Positions 21,346 through 33,375 are shown, counted from the first letter of the stretch. The stretch: DNA of 64,000 nucleotides from Psococerastis gibbosa (GCA_963971405.1 OZ020486.1:37657419-37721418); one strand, 5' to 3'. Notes: generated by a model not told the origin, from the letters alone. Program-made: numbers and translations.

Positions 21346-24300
21346 CTACAACTCATCGTGTTGTGTACCGCAATCGCAAGGAACGGTGGACTCTTTCTGT
21401 GGAACGTGTTCCATCATAGGAATTACAGTCACAGCACTCTTCAGTCGCTTACTCCATTCCTTAAAAATGAAGGGTACATAGTAAGTGAGGATTAAGGCAT
21501 TCAGGAGGGGGAGTTGACCCAGGAAATATCGATCCTAGAGTCTTAAAGGCGCTGTCATTATCATGTAAATTACATGACCGTCACTAACACCGATCGGGTA
21601 TTGAATTTGATTTGTAAAAAGTAAATGAGGATGTCAGGTCGAAGAATTCCAAAACTGTGGCCAATTTGAGTTAGTGGCGGCCACATACCATGTATCAAAA
21701 TGTACAGGAGAATTCCTTCTTCTTTATGACATCTCATTTATGGCTCTGCGATCGATATTTCCTGCGCAATTGGAGTATATTAGAAACATCATTTAATCTC
21801 TATTTAACGCTTCTTAACAAGAAGAAAACAAAACGGGAGGGCACACTAGGGTGAAGTTTCACCATCAACAAATGTCAATCGTGGACTCATGCGACCAGTG
21901 TAGCCAATCGGAAACGGTAGAATAAACCATATGGGATTGCCTACGTATAGATCCAGCTGCGAGGGACGGACTCACAGATAGGCGGGGTTTCCACCGACCT
22001 CTCATTGCAGTCCCGGGCCTTCCTAGTTGAGTGTAAGAGAGGGCTTTATAGCCCTAACTCCGCTAGGTTGGCTTAGTAATAGAAACAATAAAGTCGTTAT
22101 TTTTGTATTATTATTTTATTTATTGCAGAATGCAAATGACATTGACGGAAATTAGAATTTTTCTTTTTATAGAAATCTATTAAAATGTTTGTACTTAACA
22201 TATCCCATGACGCAGGCACGTAGCCAGGGAGGGGGCTGAAGCCCCCCCCCCCCCGAAATGAAAAAAGAAAACCTTGCATTGTTCTGTTTGATGCTTCACC
22301 TGCATTTTTTTTCTCCCTCTAAAAACACTAAAACCGTGTGTTTCGGCATGTAAATTCTTAAAAATTTCCGAGGGGGGGGGGGCGGCCCCACCTCGACCCC
22401 CTGGTAGTTAGCCCCTCCCGAAATAACATCCTGGCTACGTGCCTGCCATGACGCCATTTTTTAATTTTAGTTTGTTTGTGATTTTACTCTATGATTATTG
22501 ATCAATTTTAACTATGGCATAGAGTAAAACAAAAATTTCCGTCATTGTCATTTGCATTCTGCAATGAGAGGTCGGTGGAAACCCCGCCTTTATTAATGAT
22601 ATCTGCTACCACGTCAACGTATGTGCATTCTGCAATGAGAGGTCAGTGGAAACCCCGCCTTACAATTCGCCAAAGTTTGGGGGACTCATTTACTGAAGAT
22701 AGGGGCATTAAGTGTAACACCGGTCCTTGCATGGGAGTTGGATGATGTAGTCACGATTTATACGATACTTAGCTTGTGCTGTACCTCGGCATGCTATTGG
22801 CTTAGCCAAGAGGTCGTAATATTAAAAAAAAACGGAATATCCAAACAACATTTTACTTCCCAACAGCTACCCACCAAATCTGTTAAACCCAGCAAAACGT
22901 CGGTTTTCCTGAATGACACTTTAGCACGCACGGCGTTCTGTCATGGCACAAGCCATGTTCGGCCAATGCAATACTATTCCTGAGACTTCTTAAGTGAGGT
23001 GCCGGTCCTAAACGATGGGCATGGTCAAAACGTTGACTTGAAAAACGGCCTTAAATAACACTAATAGTCTCCTAATCCTATGCACACAATGACTTGAAGC
23101 CTAAGGACTGATGTAATATCCTCTTTCTTAATTAGTAAGTTAATTTTAGTTAATTTAAAGTAATTTAAAGTCAATTTTTCCCCTCTTGTATTGGTGTATG
23201 ATTCTGCACCGAAATATTTTGATTTATCTACAAGTTATCCCTGCTGCTCATCGTAAAATATTGGCTTATCAATTTATGGGTTTTATGTAGCGCAAACTGC
23301 TGTACAATGAAATTTTATGTAACAATGCAACTGTAGCTGGCTACTGGAACTACTGAAATATACTGACCTCTAATAGAGCCACATGGTAACAAAATATGTC
23401 CTTTGGCATTAGATGGTCCCGCGCAAAAGTGGCCCCGTTGATGGCAATATTTCTGGCTTCCTCATCATGTTCAACTGCCCACTTTACTTGGTCCACTGTA
23501 TCTGACAGATTTCGGGAAAACGGCAGGTAGTGCACGTTCGGCACTAAGTCCCGATAGAAATGCTCGTAGTAAGGAGAATCTTGTTTGAGGACCAGACCGC
23601 CACCAGCAAGCAGGTAAGGCAGGCGGTACGCTGCAACTGTTCCATCCAAAGATATCTGATACTTGTACTGAAAATGACGAAATCTATTAAAGAAAGTAAA
23701 CAGCCGCCACTCTTACAAATAATGGCGAACACCTAGTAGTAAGAGTGTTCGTTGGGTTAATAACGACTTAGGCCTCATATTTGGGCCCATAGAGCGACCC
23801 CGGCTTGACAGTCCTATGCCAGCCCATAGGACAGTGGACCTCCTGATTATAGTGGATTCCGAACCACTTGGGAAACACAGTGAAGTCACACGATTAGTTC
23901 GGAGGTGACCAGGACAAGTCCTACCATGTTTCCCTACCGGCACTGTGCACACGACCAAGTTATCTGCAGCTTTGAACCTGCTCTGGTCCGCTGGATTCAA
24001 CTTGGGATGGCGGCCTTATGGCGAACCTCTACTCACCACTTCAAGCATTTAATTTTAAAATTTGAATTTTCCGAAAACAATTAAGGAGGAAAATGAGCAA
24101 TGTGTAAGGTAAAATGAAAAGCTCAGCACTAGCAGTTGGTTTTAACATAAATAAATAAATAAGAACTTTTTTATTCTTTCTATTACTAAGCCAACCTAGC
24201 AGAGTTAAGAGAGCTCTCTTACGCTCAACTAGAAAGGGCCGGGACCGCCTGCTTTACATGCCCTCCGAAGCACATCCTTCACTATTTGGAATCCGCAGAC

Positions 24301-27300
24301 ATCTGCAAAGATTACGGATGTGCCAACAGCCAAATAGTGCATAAAAATAGAGCATATCAAAACACCGATATTAACCAGATATCAGGCTTGTTGACTTGAT
24401 TATTGTTAAGTAATTAAAGTTAAATTTACTAATAGAATAATGCTCTTACATACGCTGCCGGAGGGTTATGAACATGAAATTATTTCACCAATTCACAGTA
24501 TTCACAGCATATTTAAGTACTTCGTGGCTCAAGAAATGTCTTTCGAAAAATTACAGCTCACCTGGAAAAACTTGAAAAATGAAATATGAGGTTGTTTTGG
24601 TCCATACTGTTCTTCCTTATCACGGAAGAAGAAGAAGTTTGTAAGACTGGCATTGAAAAGGTCCGGATTAGCTCTGGCAATGTCAATTAAATCAAGCCGC
24701 TCTTGGCGGGAGTCCCTGCCACGCCAGAAAGCCTTGGGTGTCTTCTCTTGCCACGAAGGACCCGAATTTCCTTGGACGGACAACATATCTAATTGCACCC
24801 TTCAAACAAATATAATTGCATATATAATTAATGACATTAAATCCAAAAACACTAAATCATCTAATATTGGACTAAAATTACAAGTACTAGTATAAATCAT
24901 TGACTATTTTTTTTTGGATCGGAGCATTACATTGACGGGATTCAATTCAACCATACATCAAGAATTTTTATCCATGCATCTGAATGGTTAGCACTTTCCT
25001 TGAGGTTAATCGCATGCAAACAATTTAATGAATGTTTCCGACGGACCTCTTCAGTCGTCTCTGTAAGTTAGTATTCGTGTCGTATTTCCGATCGCATGGC
25101 GAATACAAGTACAAGCACGTTACTACCTTGCCATCGAGGTCGGTATACCTCATTAGACTCATATTATTCTACATCCACCCTGAAGTATGAGAATTTTTAT
25201 AACATGTAATGTATATTGGCTTGCAGAAACTCCTGAAGTGTAGCAACATGTCGAGAGACCAATCTCTACAATGTGCAACTTGTCAAGCGTACAGGGGACT
25301 GAATAATCTGAATTGAGATTGCTAAAAAACAGTCAGAACTTGCTAGTTTGATGGGAATGGACTTAGGTATTTGAAGCGGTTACTACAAAAAATACCCAGA
25401 CTACAAAAAGCTCCAAACCCAAAACCTTCATTGTTATTATTCATTTCTTAGACTAAAAAAAAAAACAAGATTTACCTGCCCATGCATTCGAGGGTAGATT
25501 CAGTTAAATCATACGTGGGCATCACAATGTCTGCAGTTTCTACAGAGCCACACCAAGAGAAAATGGGTAGCTGTTCCAGTCCTTTCTTCTCAAGAGGCCA
25601 ATCACCAAGATTTACAAAAAACTCGACGTCAGGTAACTTTATCTGGTGAATGATGGTACAAATGTTAATATTAATTTGAAGAAATTTCCATACTACTTAA
25701 ACCATGACTCAATTCGGCAAGACAATTACGAGAAAAAACGAAATAATAGTATACCCACACTATCACATACTGTGGCTAAATTAATTTTTCATGCAAAATA
25801 TTTTGATCTCATTGTCCTGACTTAATCATTGCGACTGGTTGGTAACAAAGTGTGTTCATTATCGTTGGCGGTCTACCCTACGTTTAGAGGCTGTAGCCAA
25901 TAAAATATGAACTAAAATCCGTGAGAAATGTGACTGTTGTTAGTGTGGTATTTTTTTTTTTTTTTTTTTTTTTCCTTCGTGGGGCCTACTCGTTTGAGTT
26001 CCTATAAGCGTCGACCTAGAAGGTCTTTTGCTTCCACGTTTGCCGTCTACGCCCATCTTATAACACCAGTCTTTTTGATAAATTCTAGTGTTTTTGTGAT
26101 GGGATTAGATCGGATGGTTTCCTCTTCAGACCTAGGGTGGCCAAGAGTTTGGTATCGAGTTTGTCCCAGCGCTTCACATTCAAAGAGAATGTGTTCAGCT
26201 GTTTCTTCTTCAACTTCACACAGTCTGCATCTACTGTCGTTTTTCACGCCAACCCTATGCATGTGTTTGTTGAAGTGGCCGTGGCCCGTAAGCGTGCCAA
26301 CCACCCTTCTAGCTTGCTCTCTACTGTGGTATTAGTAGGCAGCAAATAACTACAGACAAACTGGCATTACCAAAAATCCATTCCCAAACGTTACCGAAAA
26401 TAGGGGATATGAAAAAAAAACTGGACTTGGCGGGATTCGAATCCCGCCCAGTCCAGTTTTTTCCATGTCCTCTAATTTCGGTTGTAACGAGGAGGTTACC
26501 TCTTCAACCAAAGTTAATTTAATATCAGTATTATACGTATATACCATATAATAATAATAATAATAATAATAAATCGTCTTTATTGAACAGCGTAGTTAGG
26601 GCCAATGGCCCTTTCTTACACTAAACTGCCTTTACATGTTGGAGAGTATAATTATTTCCTATTCTATTTTATTACCATTCATACTAACATACGTACTTGC
26701 ATGCATCCATCATTCCTATCCCTAATCATTTAACCCGGGCTAATGCTGTTCAGCCTGCTTTGCTAAAAGGAACTTTAATATAATACTGTAATGTACCCAA
26801 AGGTTACGTCGGCCTATCAGCTTAAAAAATTCAGAATGCCATGAATGGGAAGAAAGTCCGTGGCCAAGAACTGAGGTGTACTGGCACTCTATGCAACGCT
26901 CCTTTATAATAAACTGTAATAGAAAGTAAAAGGCTAACTTACCTTTCTGGCTAATGATAGTAATATCGCGTCCATGAAAACGTGAAACCCGACATACTGT
27001 CCATGGCAAAACCTGTGAATCTCATTACTTATAATTATGTAATGACAGATACTCATGCTGCCACGCTTATTAAATTTTTTTAGAATTTTGTTTCGAAGTC
27101 GGTCCATATCGATCTGTTGAAATGGTTTAAGATCTTCTTCAATCTGTTCATATCTAAAAAAAGACCGGTACGAGTGAATCCAATCCAGTCTTATTTATCA
27201 ATTAGTATTTTTTTTTTTTTTACTCAATTTGGCACCTAAATTAAACCTGAAGTTAAAAAGCAACGATAATAATTATATAATTAATATAATTATATTATAT

Positions 27301-30300
27301 TAATATAATTATTTCTTTAGTAATTTTTCATGAATATTGAGCCTCTTTTTAAAAAAAAATTAAACCCTGAACCAATATATCAAGGGGGATGCGAAGTAGT
27401 GGGTTTTGTTTGCATTAATAATTACTACAATATATGTTAATTTTTAAAAGAAATCGTCGGAGCCTTTTTTGAGAAAATATTTTTTTAGTCGTTTTTGGGG
27501 GGATTAAGTTATCCAAAAATATAGACTTGCATAATATTTTCTAGAACCTACTTGCCGAATTTCATCAAATTCAATGGTTGAGTTTGGTCCCAAATCGAGT
27601 TACAGAACGAAAGACAGACAGACATTTCATATAAAACTATTGTTGTCGCCCCATGTTTCAAAAAATACTTATGGCGGGCTCAAATGTATAGAACTCTAAC
27701 TAGGCCTACAATGTGGCTCATAATTTACGAGACAACAGGAGGGAAAAACTTTGCAAAATAAAACATGACATAATATATGGATCATATAGGTATAAAATAT
27801 TTCACATCCCTTCGAAGATATGTTCCAATACATTTTGCCATATGATATGAGCCAGGCCCGTACCCAAGGGGGCCATGCCCCCCCCCCCCCCTAAATTTGA
27901 TAAAAAGTAATGTAACAGTTTTAGGTAAACTACTAAAATCACTGCAGATGTACCTATCATTTATAAAAAAAATTGTTCATGACCCCCCCAAAAAAAATTA
28001 AATCCTGGGTATGGGTCCTCACACTAGCCGCCATATTGATAACGGTCTACAGCCCCACGATGGGTATGTGTCACTCATTTGTTTTGGTCTTTTTGTTTTA
28101 TCACCACTTTTCAGGGACGCATGTCTGAGACAATGTGGCATTAGAAAACATCCATAGTGGGGAGGGTCTGGGCCCACTAGTCACATTATTAATTATTTCA
28201 TTCACCTTGACCAGACTTTTCGAGTGACAAATACTCAATAGAAGAACACTCAAGATTGATGATACTGATAGCCAAAATTGCTAATACCAAATCTCGCTGC
28301 CAACTACCTGCTCACAAAATCAAGCTGCTAGCCTTCAGCAAGGTAGGATCTATCCGATGCTAGCATCAAATCTCCATTCCTCCCTTTACAATATTCTACG
28401 TCAAATGTAGAGCAACATATCTCCTAACATTAAACTCTCCCGAAGCAATGGGGGCCAGGCTTTATAACTGTTTACCGCACAGCATGAGAACCTTGGAAAA
28501 CAACGCTTTCAGAAATGCGCTCAGAAGGGAACTATTGGATACTACTAGTCCGTACTCTGTAGGAGAAACAAGCCTGGCTAAACTACTAAACCATTAACTT
28601 ACTAACTAATTGTGTTTTTTGTTTGTTTTATATTAGGTGTTTACTTGTTTTTGACGAAGCCTAAAACTGCGAATATTCGCCACGGTGAATATCTCAGTTA
28701 ATGGCTAACCTGAACTGAACTGAAGAGATGCGACATTTTCATAGCTCACATGTCACTCTATATTTGATGAGAAAACTATTTAAAAAAACTGTGAATGGGG
28801 GAGGGGATGTTCCGATTGCTCTTCATACACATTGTTCTCTTAATCTCAGGCTCATGCTACTCACCTTTCGGGACACTCATTGCTCTTCTGCCAAGCTTTC
28901 ATATCTTTGGGGCAATTGCATTCATCTGGCAGAACGAGGCCTTCAATGGCTAGAGGAAACCCTGCAAGTGGCATATTTTCGTATCGAAGATCAATGACCA
29001 TGTTTGGGCACAGGTCATACAGTTTGTAGCGAACAATATAGCTCCCGTCGTTGCGATCCAGTATGTTTGACCATACACGACAGCGTTTCGTCTTATCTTT
29101 ATAGCCGATATAAATATCTAATTCTCCCGGAGGAGGCACCGTCAAGCTGAAACAAAATTAAAATAATGAACCGGTCCGAATTTACTCGAACATGCTTTCC
29201 AATTTATCAACATTTGTAGATAGAGAAAATGAGTAATTTCATGGTAAATAATTTTCCTATGGTTAGATTTCCGATATCTCGGGGGAGGGGGAAGGGGGGG
29301 GGGATTGTCAACCTGGCGTCACTGGAGGTGAGATAAATTCTAGATAGGTCAGACCAACACATTATCACACAGCAATAATGGCAGGACACGGAATGCATTT
29401 GAGAGCGAATTTTCCATCATTTTTTCGCACAAACCCAAATAGTTTTTTGGGAAAGCAACCTGTCCAGTTTCGTTACTCAATTTAACACCTAAAAGATGCC
29501 TGAAGGTAGAAATCATCGATAGAAAGGTTTCACAGAAAAATTATTTTTTAGTCATTTTTCATTAAAATTTAGTTATTATTATTTTTGTACCCCCAGAAGC
29601 AAACTATCAAGGGGCAAGCGACCCCCCGCATTTTGTCAATATTAATAACGAAAAAAAAAAAAAATGATAAAAAAATGATACCGAGGTATGATTTTTGTAA
29701 ACCTACATGCCAAGTTTCATCAAAATCGACCAAGTAGTTTGCCCGGAAATCGATGAACAGACAGACGGACAGACAGAGCGACAGACAGACATTTCGTAAA
29801 AACCACTTTTTTGTGTTCCTGGGACCTCAAAACGTGTAAATCCGTTGAAAATTTCGACCATCACAAGGCTTTCCTTATAGGCTACTACGTATAAATTGGA
29901 AAGCAATAAAATTGACATTTTCTTGTTAAATAACTACAGCTACAAACATAGGCCTTTTTACAAAATAACGAATTCTACCAATCAACCAGGATTACTCCGA
30001 TTACTGCAACTGAGGAACTTTGAATTTCAATCCTTTATAGGCAGATAAAAATCCAGTTTATCATTATTCATTCGCAGACTATTGTACGATTTAGAAAGTG
30101 CAAAAATGCATAAATGGCCTCTGGATTTATTTCTTGCGGCTTCCATTTCACCGTTTCTTTAAGTCCAAAGCTCTCCCCTATCCGTTTGCTAGATCTGCAT
30201 ACATTAAATGTCAGCGGTCAACCTCTTTCTAATTTGAAAAATTCAAGTGATGAGTATGATGGCTCTCCTTGAACTACAGTGCTTCTATTTTATACATTAG

Positions 30301-30512
30301 GTCCATGACAAATGATAATAAGAGAACAATTGAGCGTGGGCAACTTACTTCTTTTCATTACTATCAACTAGTTGAATAAAAAAATATCTTGCCGGCATGA
30401 CTATTTTTACCGGCGTTAAACCGGGGCCCCATGTTACACTCTTATCTGGATCGACAGAGCAAATTACGCTTCTAATAAAGATAAACGCAAAAATTGAAGA
30501 GAAATGAAACAT
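21346..30512 (-). CDS. POGLUT2: Protein O-glucosyltransferase 2/3 (KDELC family), ends HDEL
   Basis: Seven minus-strand exons: 30512-30349, 29146-28865, 27153-26943, 25642-25476, 24799-24562, 23667-23368 and 21459-21346. All joins are GT-AG and in phase; 491 residues (human about 500). Order: signal peptide ([13 protein letters not shown]...), filamin-type domain (GPGLTPVK... to PLAIEG), then the GT90 glycosyltransferase domain with [66 protein letters not shown], and [13 protein letters not shown]...VLKQDS.YYEHFY. The last exon, only 37 codons, ends in [11 protein letters not shown], an ER-retention signal. Family members add O-glucose to Ser in EGF repeats of Notch-type proteins in the ER lumen. 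POGLUT2 and POGLUT3 cannot be separated from this alone. The last intron (21460-23367) holds nested transposons. Confidence 0.95.
21568..21745. repeat. Dispersed repeat F
   Basis: CGTCACTAACACCGATCG ... GATGTCAGGTCGAAGAATTC ... AAAACTGTGGCCAATT. Related sequence at 700-780, 39130, 51065, 53474/55313 and 58130. The halves are weakly inverted, so probably a foldback MITE. Confidence 0.6.
22011..22121 (+). repeat. SINE family 1, 5'-truncated, 7-bp TSD
   Basis: Starts TCCCGGGCCTTCCTAG inside the SINE body and ends in an AT-rich tail. ATTGCAG is duplicated at 22004-22010 and 22122-22128, cutting the host MITE's conserved CATTGCAGAATGC. Confidence 0.85.
22213..22445. mobile_element. hAT MITE, 233 bp, 8-bp TSD CCATGACG
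   Basis: Ends CAGGCACGTAGCCAGG and CCTGGCTACGTGCCTG are perfect inverted repeats of 16 bp. CCATGACG is at 22205-22212 and 22446-22453. C-tract and G-tract lie inside the two ends. The insertion interrupts the host's ATGGCGTCATGGGAT block. Confidence 0.92.
23735..24010 (-). repeat. SINE family R with LINE-type 3' tail
   Basis: Minus strand: CAAGTTGAATCCAGCGGACC, CAGGTTCAAAGCTGCAG, ATGGTAGGACTTGTCCTGG, CACTATAATCAGGAGGTCC, then CCTATGGGC... and a GGGCCCAAATATGAGGCCT tail ending in TACTA repeats. Confidence 0.75.
24165..24300 (-). repeat. SINE family 1 copy
   Basis: Minus strand carries GTGCTTCGGAGGGCATGTAA, GCAGGCGGTCCCGGCCC and the CTAGGTTGGCTTAGTAATAG end. The 5' part with the B box is missing. 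Confidence 0.7.
25000..25145 (-). repeat. SINE family 2 copy
   Basis: Family 2 blocks on the minus strand, from GATGGCAAGGTAGTAACGTG to ATTGTTTGCATGCGATTAAC. Confidence 0.7.
25953..26324 (-). pseudogene. LINE 3' end, 9-bp TSD
   Basis: Minus strand encodes [16 protein letters not shown] and a [19 protein letters not shown] zinc knuckle, the C-terminus of a non-LTR ORF2, ending in a long A-tail (25953-25974 as T on the plus strand). TGTGGTATT is duplicated at 25944-25952 and 26325-26333. It is 5' truncated and lies in a POGLUT intron. Confidence 0.85.
26415..26552 (+). repeat. SINE family 3 copy
   Basis: Carries GGGATTCGAATCCCGCC (B box) and a tail CCTCTAATTT[CT]GGTT then AACGAGGAGGTTAC, shared with 42950-43125. 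Probably tRNA-derived; the A-box half is not clear. Confidence 0.65.
26549..26574. repeat. (ATA)n microsatellite
   Basis: Eight consecutive ATA units after the family 3 SINE tail. Confidence 0.9.
27160..27640 (+). repeat. Family A copy, diverged
   Basis: ACTCAATTTGGCACCTAAAT, AAATCGTCGGAGCC and AGACAGACAGACATTTCAT occur in family order. A 40-bp AT palindrome (around 27270-27312) interrupts it. The start block AAGACCGGTACGAGTGAA is at 27160. Confidence 0.65.
27853..28020. mobile_element. hAT-like MITE with C-tracts
   Basis: Ends CAGGCCCGTACCCAAGG and CCTGGGTATGGGTCCTC are imperfect inverted repeats; a C-tract lies near each end. No target duplication is visible. Confidence 0.6.
28260..28735 (+). 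pseudogene. LINE 3' end
   Basis: Plus strand reads [19 protein letters not shown]...[12 protein letters not shown]...YSVGE, the usual end of a non-LTR ORF2, then a stop, a 3' UTR and a CTGAA tandem tail (28707-28725). 5' truncated; inside a POGLUT intron. Confidence 0.75.
29160..29910 (+). repeat. Family A copy, nearly complete
   Basis: From GAACCGGTCCGAATTTACTC through the G-rich tract (29280-29303), TTTAACACCTAAAAGATGCC and TTTGCCCGGAAATCGATGAA to TATAAATTGGAAAGC (about 29890-29905). Inside the first POGLUT intron. Confidence 0.75.
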
Positions 30513-30704
30513 TGTTTAAATGTTGACACTTGTCAGACAGAAGCCGGCATTAAAATTAAATATAAACATTAATTAAACAAAGACAACGAACTACGAAAGT
30601 ACGATTAGTACGAAGTACAACACTACCAACATGGCAAAAATCTGAAAAGCCCGCACATTTTAAAATGATAACTTTTGAATTTTAATTATTACTATTACCG
30701 GTAG

Positions 30705-30753
30705 GCGCATATTCCACCGACGTCAATAGTGATTATTGAATAAGCGCCTTAAC
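30705..30753. mobile_element. Internally deleted Harbinger-like MITE
   Basis: GGCGCATATTCCACCGACGT followed closely by ATAAGCGCC-TTA. The left end matches 38846-38989; the core is lost. Confidence 0.5.
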
Positions 30754-30776
30754 GAAGCATTCTATCCTATTTTATT

Positions 30777-31389
30777 CTTCTTCTTCTTCTTCGCTTTATC
30801 CCGGTTTGGGGTCAGCGACACGACAGGCGATTTTCCAGGCTTTTCTATCTTGAGCTGTTGCGGCTGAGATCCCACACGCTCCCATGTCAGCTCGAATCTT
30901 CCACTCTACTGTGATCTTTGGGCGACCAACATTTCTTCTGCCCTCCACTTGAACCCGCCGCACTCTCTGTATAAGTTCTTCGGGGTTTCGTCTCTCAACA
31001 TGGCCCCACCAAGCCAGCCGACGCTCACGTATTTTGTCAACGATACTCGCCGTTTGCATATCTGCCCGGATATCGTCATTCCTCCGTCTGTCCGCTAGGG
31101 TTAGACCAAGAGACCATCTAAGCATTCTCATCTCTGCCGTGTGTAGCATTTGCTCTTCTTTAACGCGTGGGGCCCAGCATTCCGATCCATAAATTATGCA
31201 CGGCCGTACGACTTGTTTGTAGATGCGACCTTTTAATTTTTTAGGCATTTTCTTATCCTTGAGTACTCCCGTCATATCACGCCACTTTGCCCAACCGGAG
31301 GCTATCCTACCCCTCACATCCCCCTCACAACCCCCTCTTTGTGTTAGGGTTGCTCCAAGGTATTTGAATTTCTCCACTTTCTCAATGTA
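30777..31389 (-). mobile_element. LINE 3' insertion, 18-bp TSD, 193-codon open frame
   Basis: Minus-strand frame 31377-30796 encodes the post-RT C-terminal region of a non-LTR element (FKYLGATLT, SECWAPRVKEEQ, MRMLRWSLGLT, RRLAWWGHVERR, GRPKITVEWKI) and is uninterrupted. A (GAA)n tail follows (30777-30793). The 18-bp sequence starting ATTCTATCC is duplicated at 30759-30776 and 31390-31407. 5' truncated; too short to be active. Confidence 0.9.
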
Positions 31390-31612
31390 ATTCTATCCTA
31401 TTTTATTACTATCATTATTGAAGATCTATTAAGGTGGCCATTTCACCCGCGAATTTAATTGAAAAATTAAAATAACGACCTTACTGGTTTGGTTTCAGAA
31501 TGAATTTCTAGCCGTTTGCAAACTTGTTCACTTTTCGATGTCAACCCACAACGGCTATAAGTGCTTAGGCACGCTTACCACTGACATTGTTAGAGACGTC
31601 AGCTCGACTTAA

Positions 31613-31997
31613 GGTGCCCATTCCATTGACCGGCTAGGGCTATTTCCAACAACGGTGACGTGGTAGCAGACATTCAAGACTTAGGTAGCGTTTCCACCGA
31701 CCTCGCATTGCAGAATTGACGGAAATGTTTATTTTCCTCTATGCCATAGTTAAAATTGATCAATGATCATACAGTAAAATCACAAACAAATAAACTAATA
31801 TTAAAAAAATGGCGTCATGGGATATGTTAAGTACAAACATTTTAATAGATTTCTATAAAAAGAAAAATTCTAATTTCCGTCAATGTCATTTGCATTCTGC
31901 AATGCGAGGTCGTTGGAAACGCTACATAAGTCTTGAATGTCTGCTACCACGTCACCGTTGTTGGAAATAGCCCTAGCCGGTCAATGGAATGGGCGCC
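31613..31997. mobile_element. Composite Harbinger-like MITE, complete
   Basis: Outer ends GGTGCCCATTCCATTGACCG and CGGTCAATGGAATGGGCGCC, with TAA at 31610-31612 and 31998-32000. In the middle of its hairpin loop (CAAGAC-TTA / TAAGTCTTG) sits an inner element, 31684-31925, with ends GGTAGCGTTTCCACCGACC and GGTCGTTGGAAACGCTAC. Outer arms carry GACGTGGTAGCAGACATT and its complement. Confidence 0.88.
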
Positions 31998-32286
31998 TAA
32001 CTAAGGGATCGAGTCTACTCTTTTCTATTGGAAAGATTTTCCGCCTGGTCCACTCAACCACAATTAACGGGAATCTTTAATACTTACGCCCGTAAGAGTA
32101 AGACAAACTGGAGTATTTCGAGTGGCTGGGGAAAACCTTTAATGAACTGAAAAGATTGCCAACCGAGATAGACGTTTACCTACAAGAAATCAGGGGGGGG
32201 GGAAATTAAAAATAATAAATCCAATCAATATACCGTAGCCTACATGATTAATTTTCATTTCGAGTACATTTCAAACTGAAGCCCAC

Positions 32287-32992
32287 TTGACACAATGTAT
32301 TCCACTAAAAGAACCGATACGAGAGAACCCCTGCTGGATGTTTTCCTATTTTTTAATCAATATTACCAAGCACCGGTATAAGTATTTACCGTATAATAGT
32401 TCCATGGTGAAATATCGGCTGCCTATAGATTTTTTCTTATCTTGCGCCACTGAATTATTGATCTCGACAGCTGGCATTTCGTTAGTGTGGGGATGGCCAA
32501 TATAATACGTATATAGGCTACTACCTATTAATAATGATTTGGCATGCAGCAAGAATATGGTGTAGGATGTGCCTACCTCATAGGATTAGCAAAATGCAAA
32601 AAAAAAAATCGCAAATCTAGTCAGTGTTCCTCATGTTTTAGCTTCTCACGGCAGTATTGGGTACCGTATTGATAACGACTACAATATGAAAATTTAAAGA
32701 AAAATCATAGGAACCGTTTTTTTTATTTATTTATTTAGCCCAAAACAGAATTTTTTTTGCAGATATATGATTTTTGTGAATCTGCATGCCAAATTTCACT
32801 CAAATCCATCGAGTAGTTCGCATACAAATCGACGGACAGACCGACTGTAAAATTTCGTAAAAACCACTTCCTTATTTGGTTCCTGGGACTTCAAAACGTG
32901 TATATCAACAACAATCTCGAAATCGAAAATTTCGACCATCACAAAGCTTTACTTATGCTAATGTATAAAATACAGTATAAATAGGAAAGCGA
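32287..32992 (+). repeat. Family A copy, diverged
   Basis: AAAGAACCGATACGAGAGAA at the left; ATGATTTTTGTGAATCTGCA, GAGTAGTTCGCATACAAATC and CATCACAAAGCTTTACTTA near the right end. Confidence 0.65.
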
Positions 32993-33217
32993 CGGATTCT
33001 ACGGTTCTAAATAAGGTTTTTTTTTAGATTAACAGCATTCTAACATGAATCTGGAGAATCTAATTTTGTTACAATTAATTCAAAGAAACAACTAAAATTA
33101 TTTATTCCTTTGTGAACTAAAATCGAGTGTTTAGTCTGCCACATTCACATCTGTCAAATTAGAAAAAATATTAATGTGAGAGTACAAGAATGTTTTTATT
33201 TTATTGTATTTGTAAAA

Positions 33218-33360
33218 AGATTAATCGCATACAAAAATTTAATGAATGTATCCGATTGACCTCTGTAGGTTAGTACCCGTGTTGAGTTACACCACGTCTC
33301 CGATCGCATGGCGACTCGCACAAGTGCAAGCACGTTACCACCTGGCCATCGAAGTCGATA
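33218..33360 (-). repeat. SINE family 2 copy
   Basis: Minus strand from CGATGGCCAGGTGGTAACG through CGCCATGCGATCGGAGACG to the TTTTGTATGCGATTAATC end. Confidence 0.75.
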
Positions 33361-33375
33361 TGATAATGAGAATGT

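Larger units (their letters stand above)
21981..22659. mobile_element. Harbinger-like MITE with two later insertions
   Basis: Ends GGCGGGGTTTCCACCGACCT and GTGGAAACCCCGCC; the right end is doubled (about 22571-22589 and 22640-22659), as in 10427-10738. Split by a truncated SINE (22011-22121) and a hAT MITE (22213-22445). It lies in the last intron of the POGLUT gene. Confidence 0.8.

Noticed and set aside
26440..26470. GGGATTCGAATCCCGCC hairpin as a tRNA gene or terminator
   Set aside because: It is the B-box region of a SINE family with a second copy at 42950; no acceptor stem is present.
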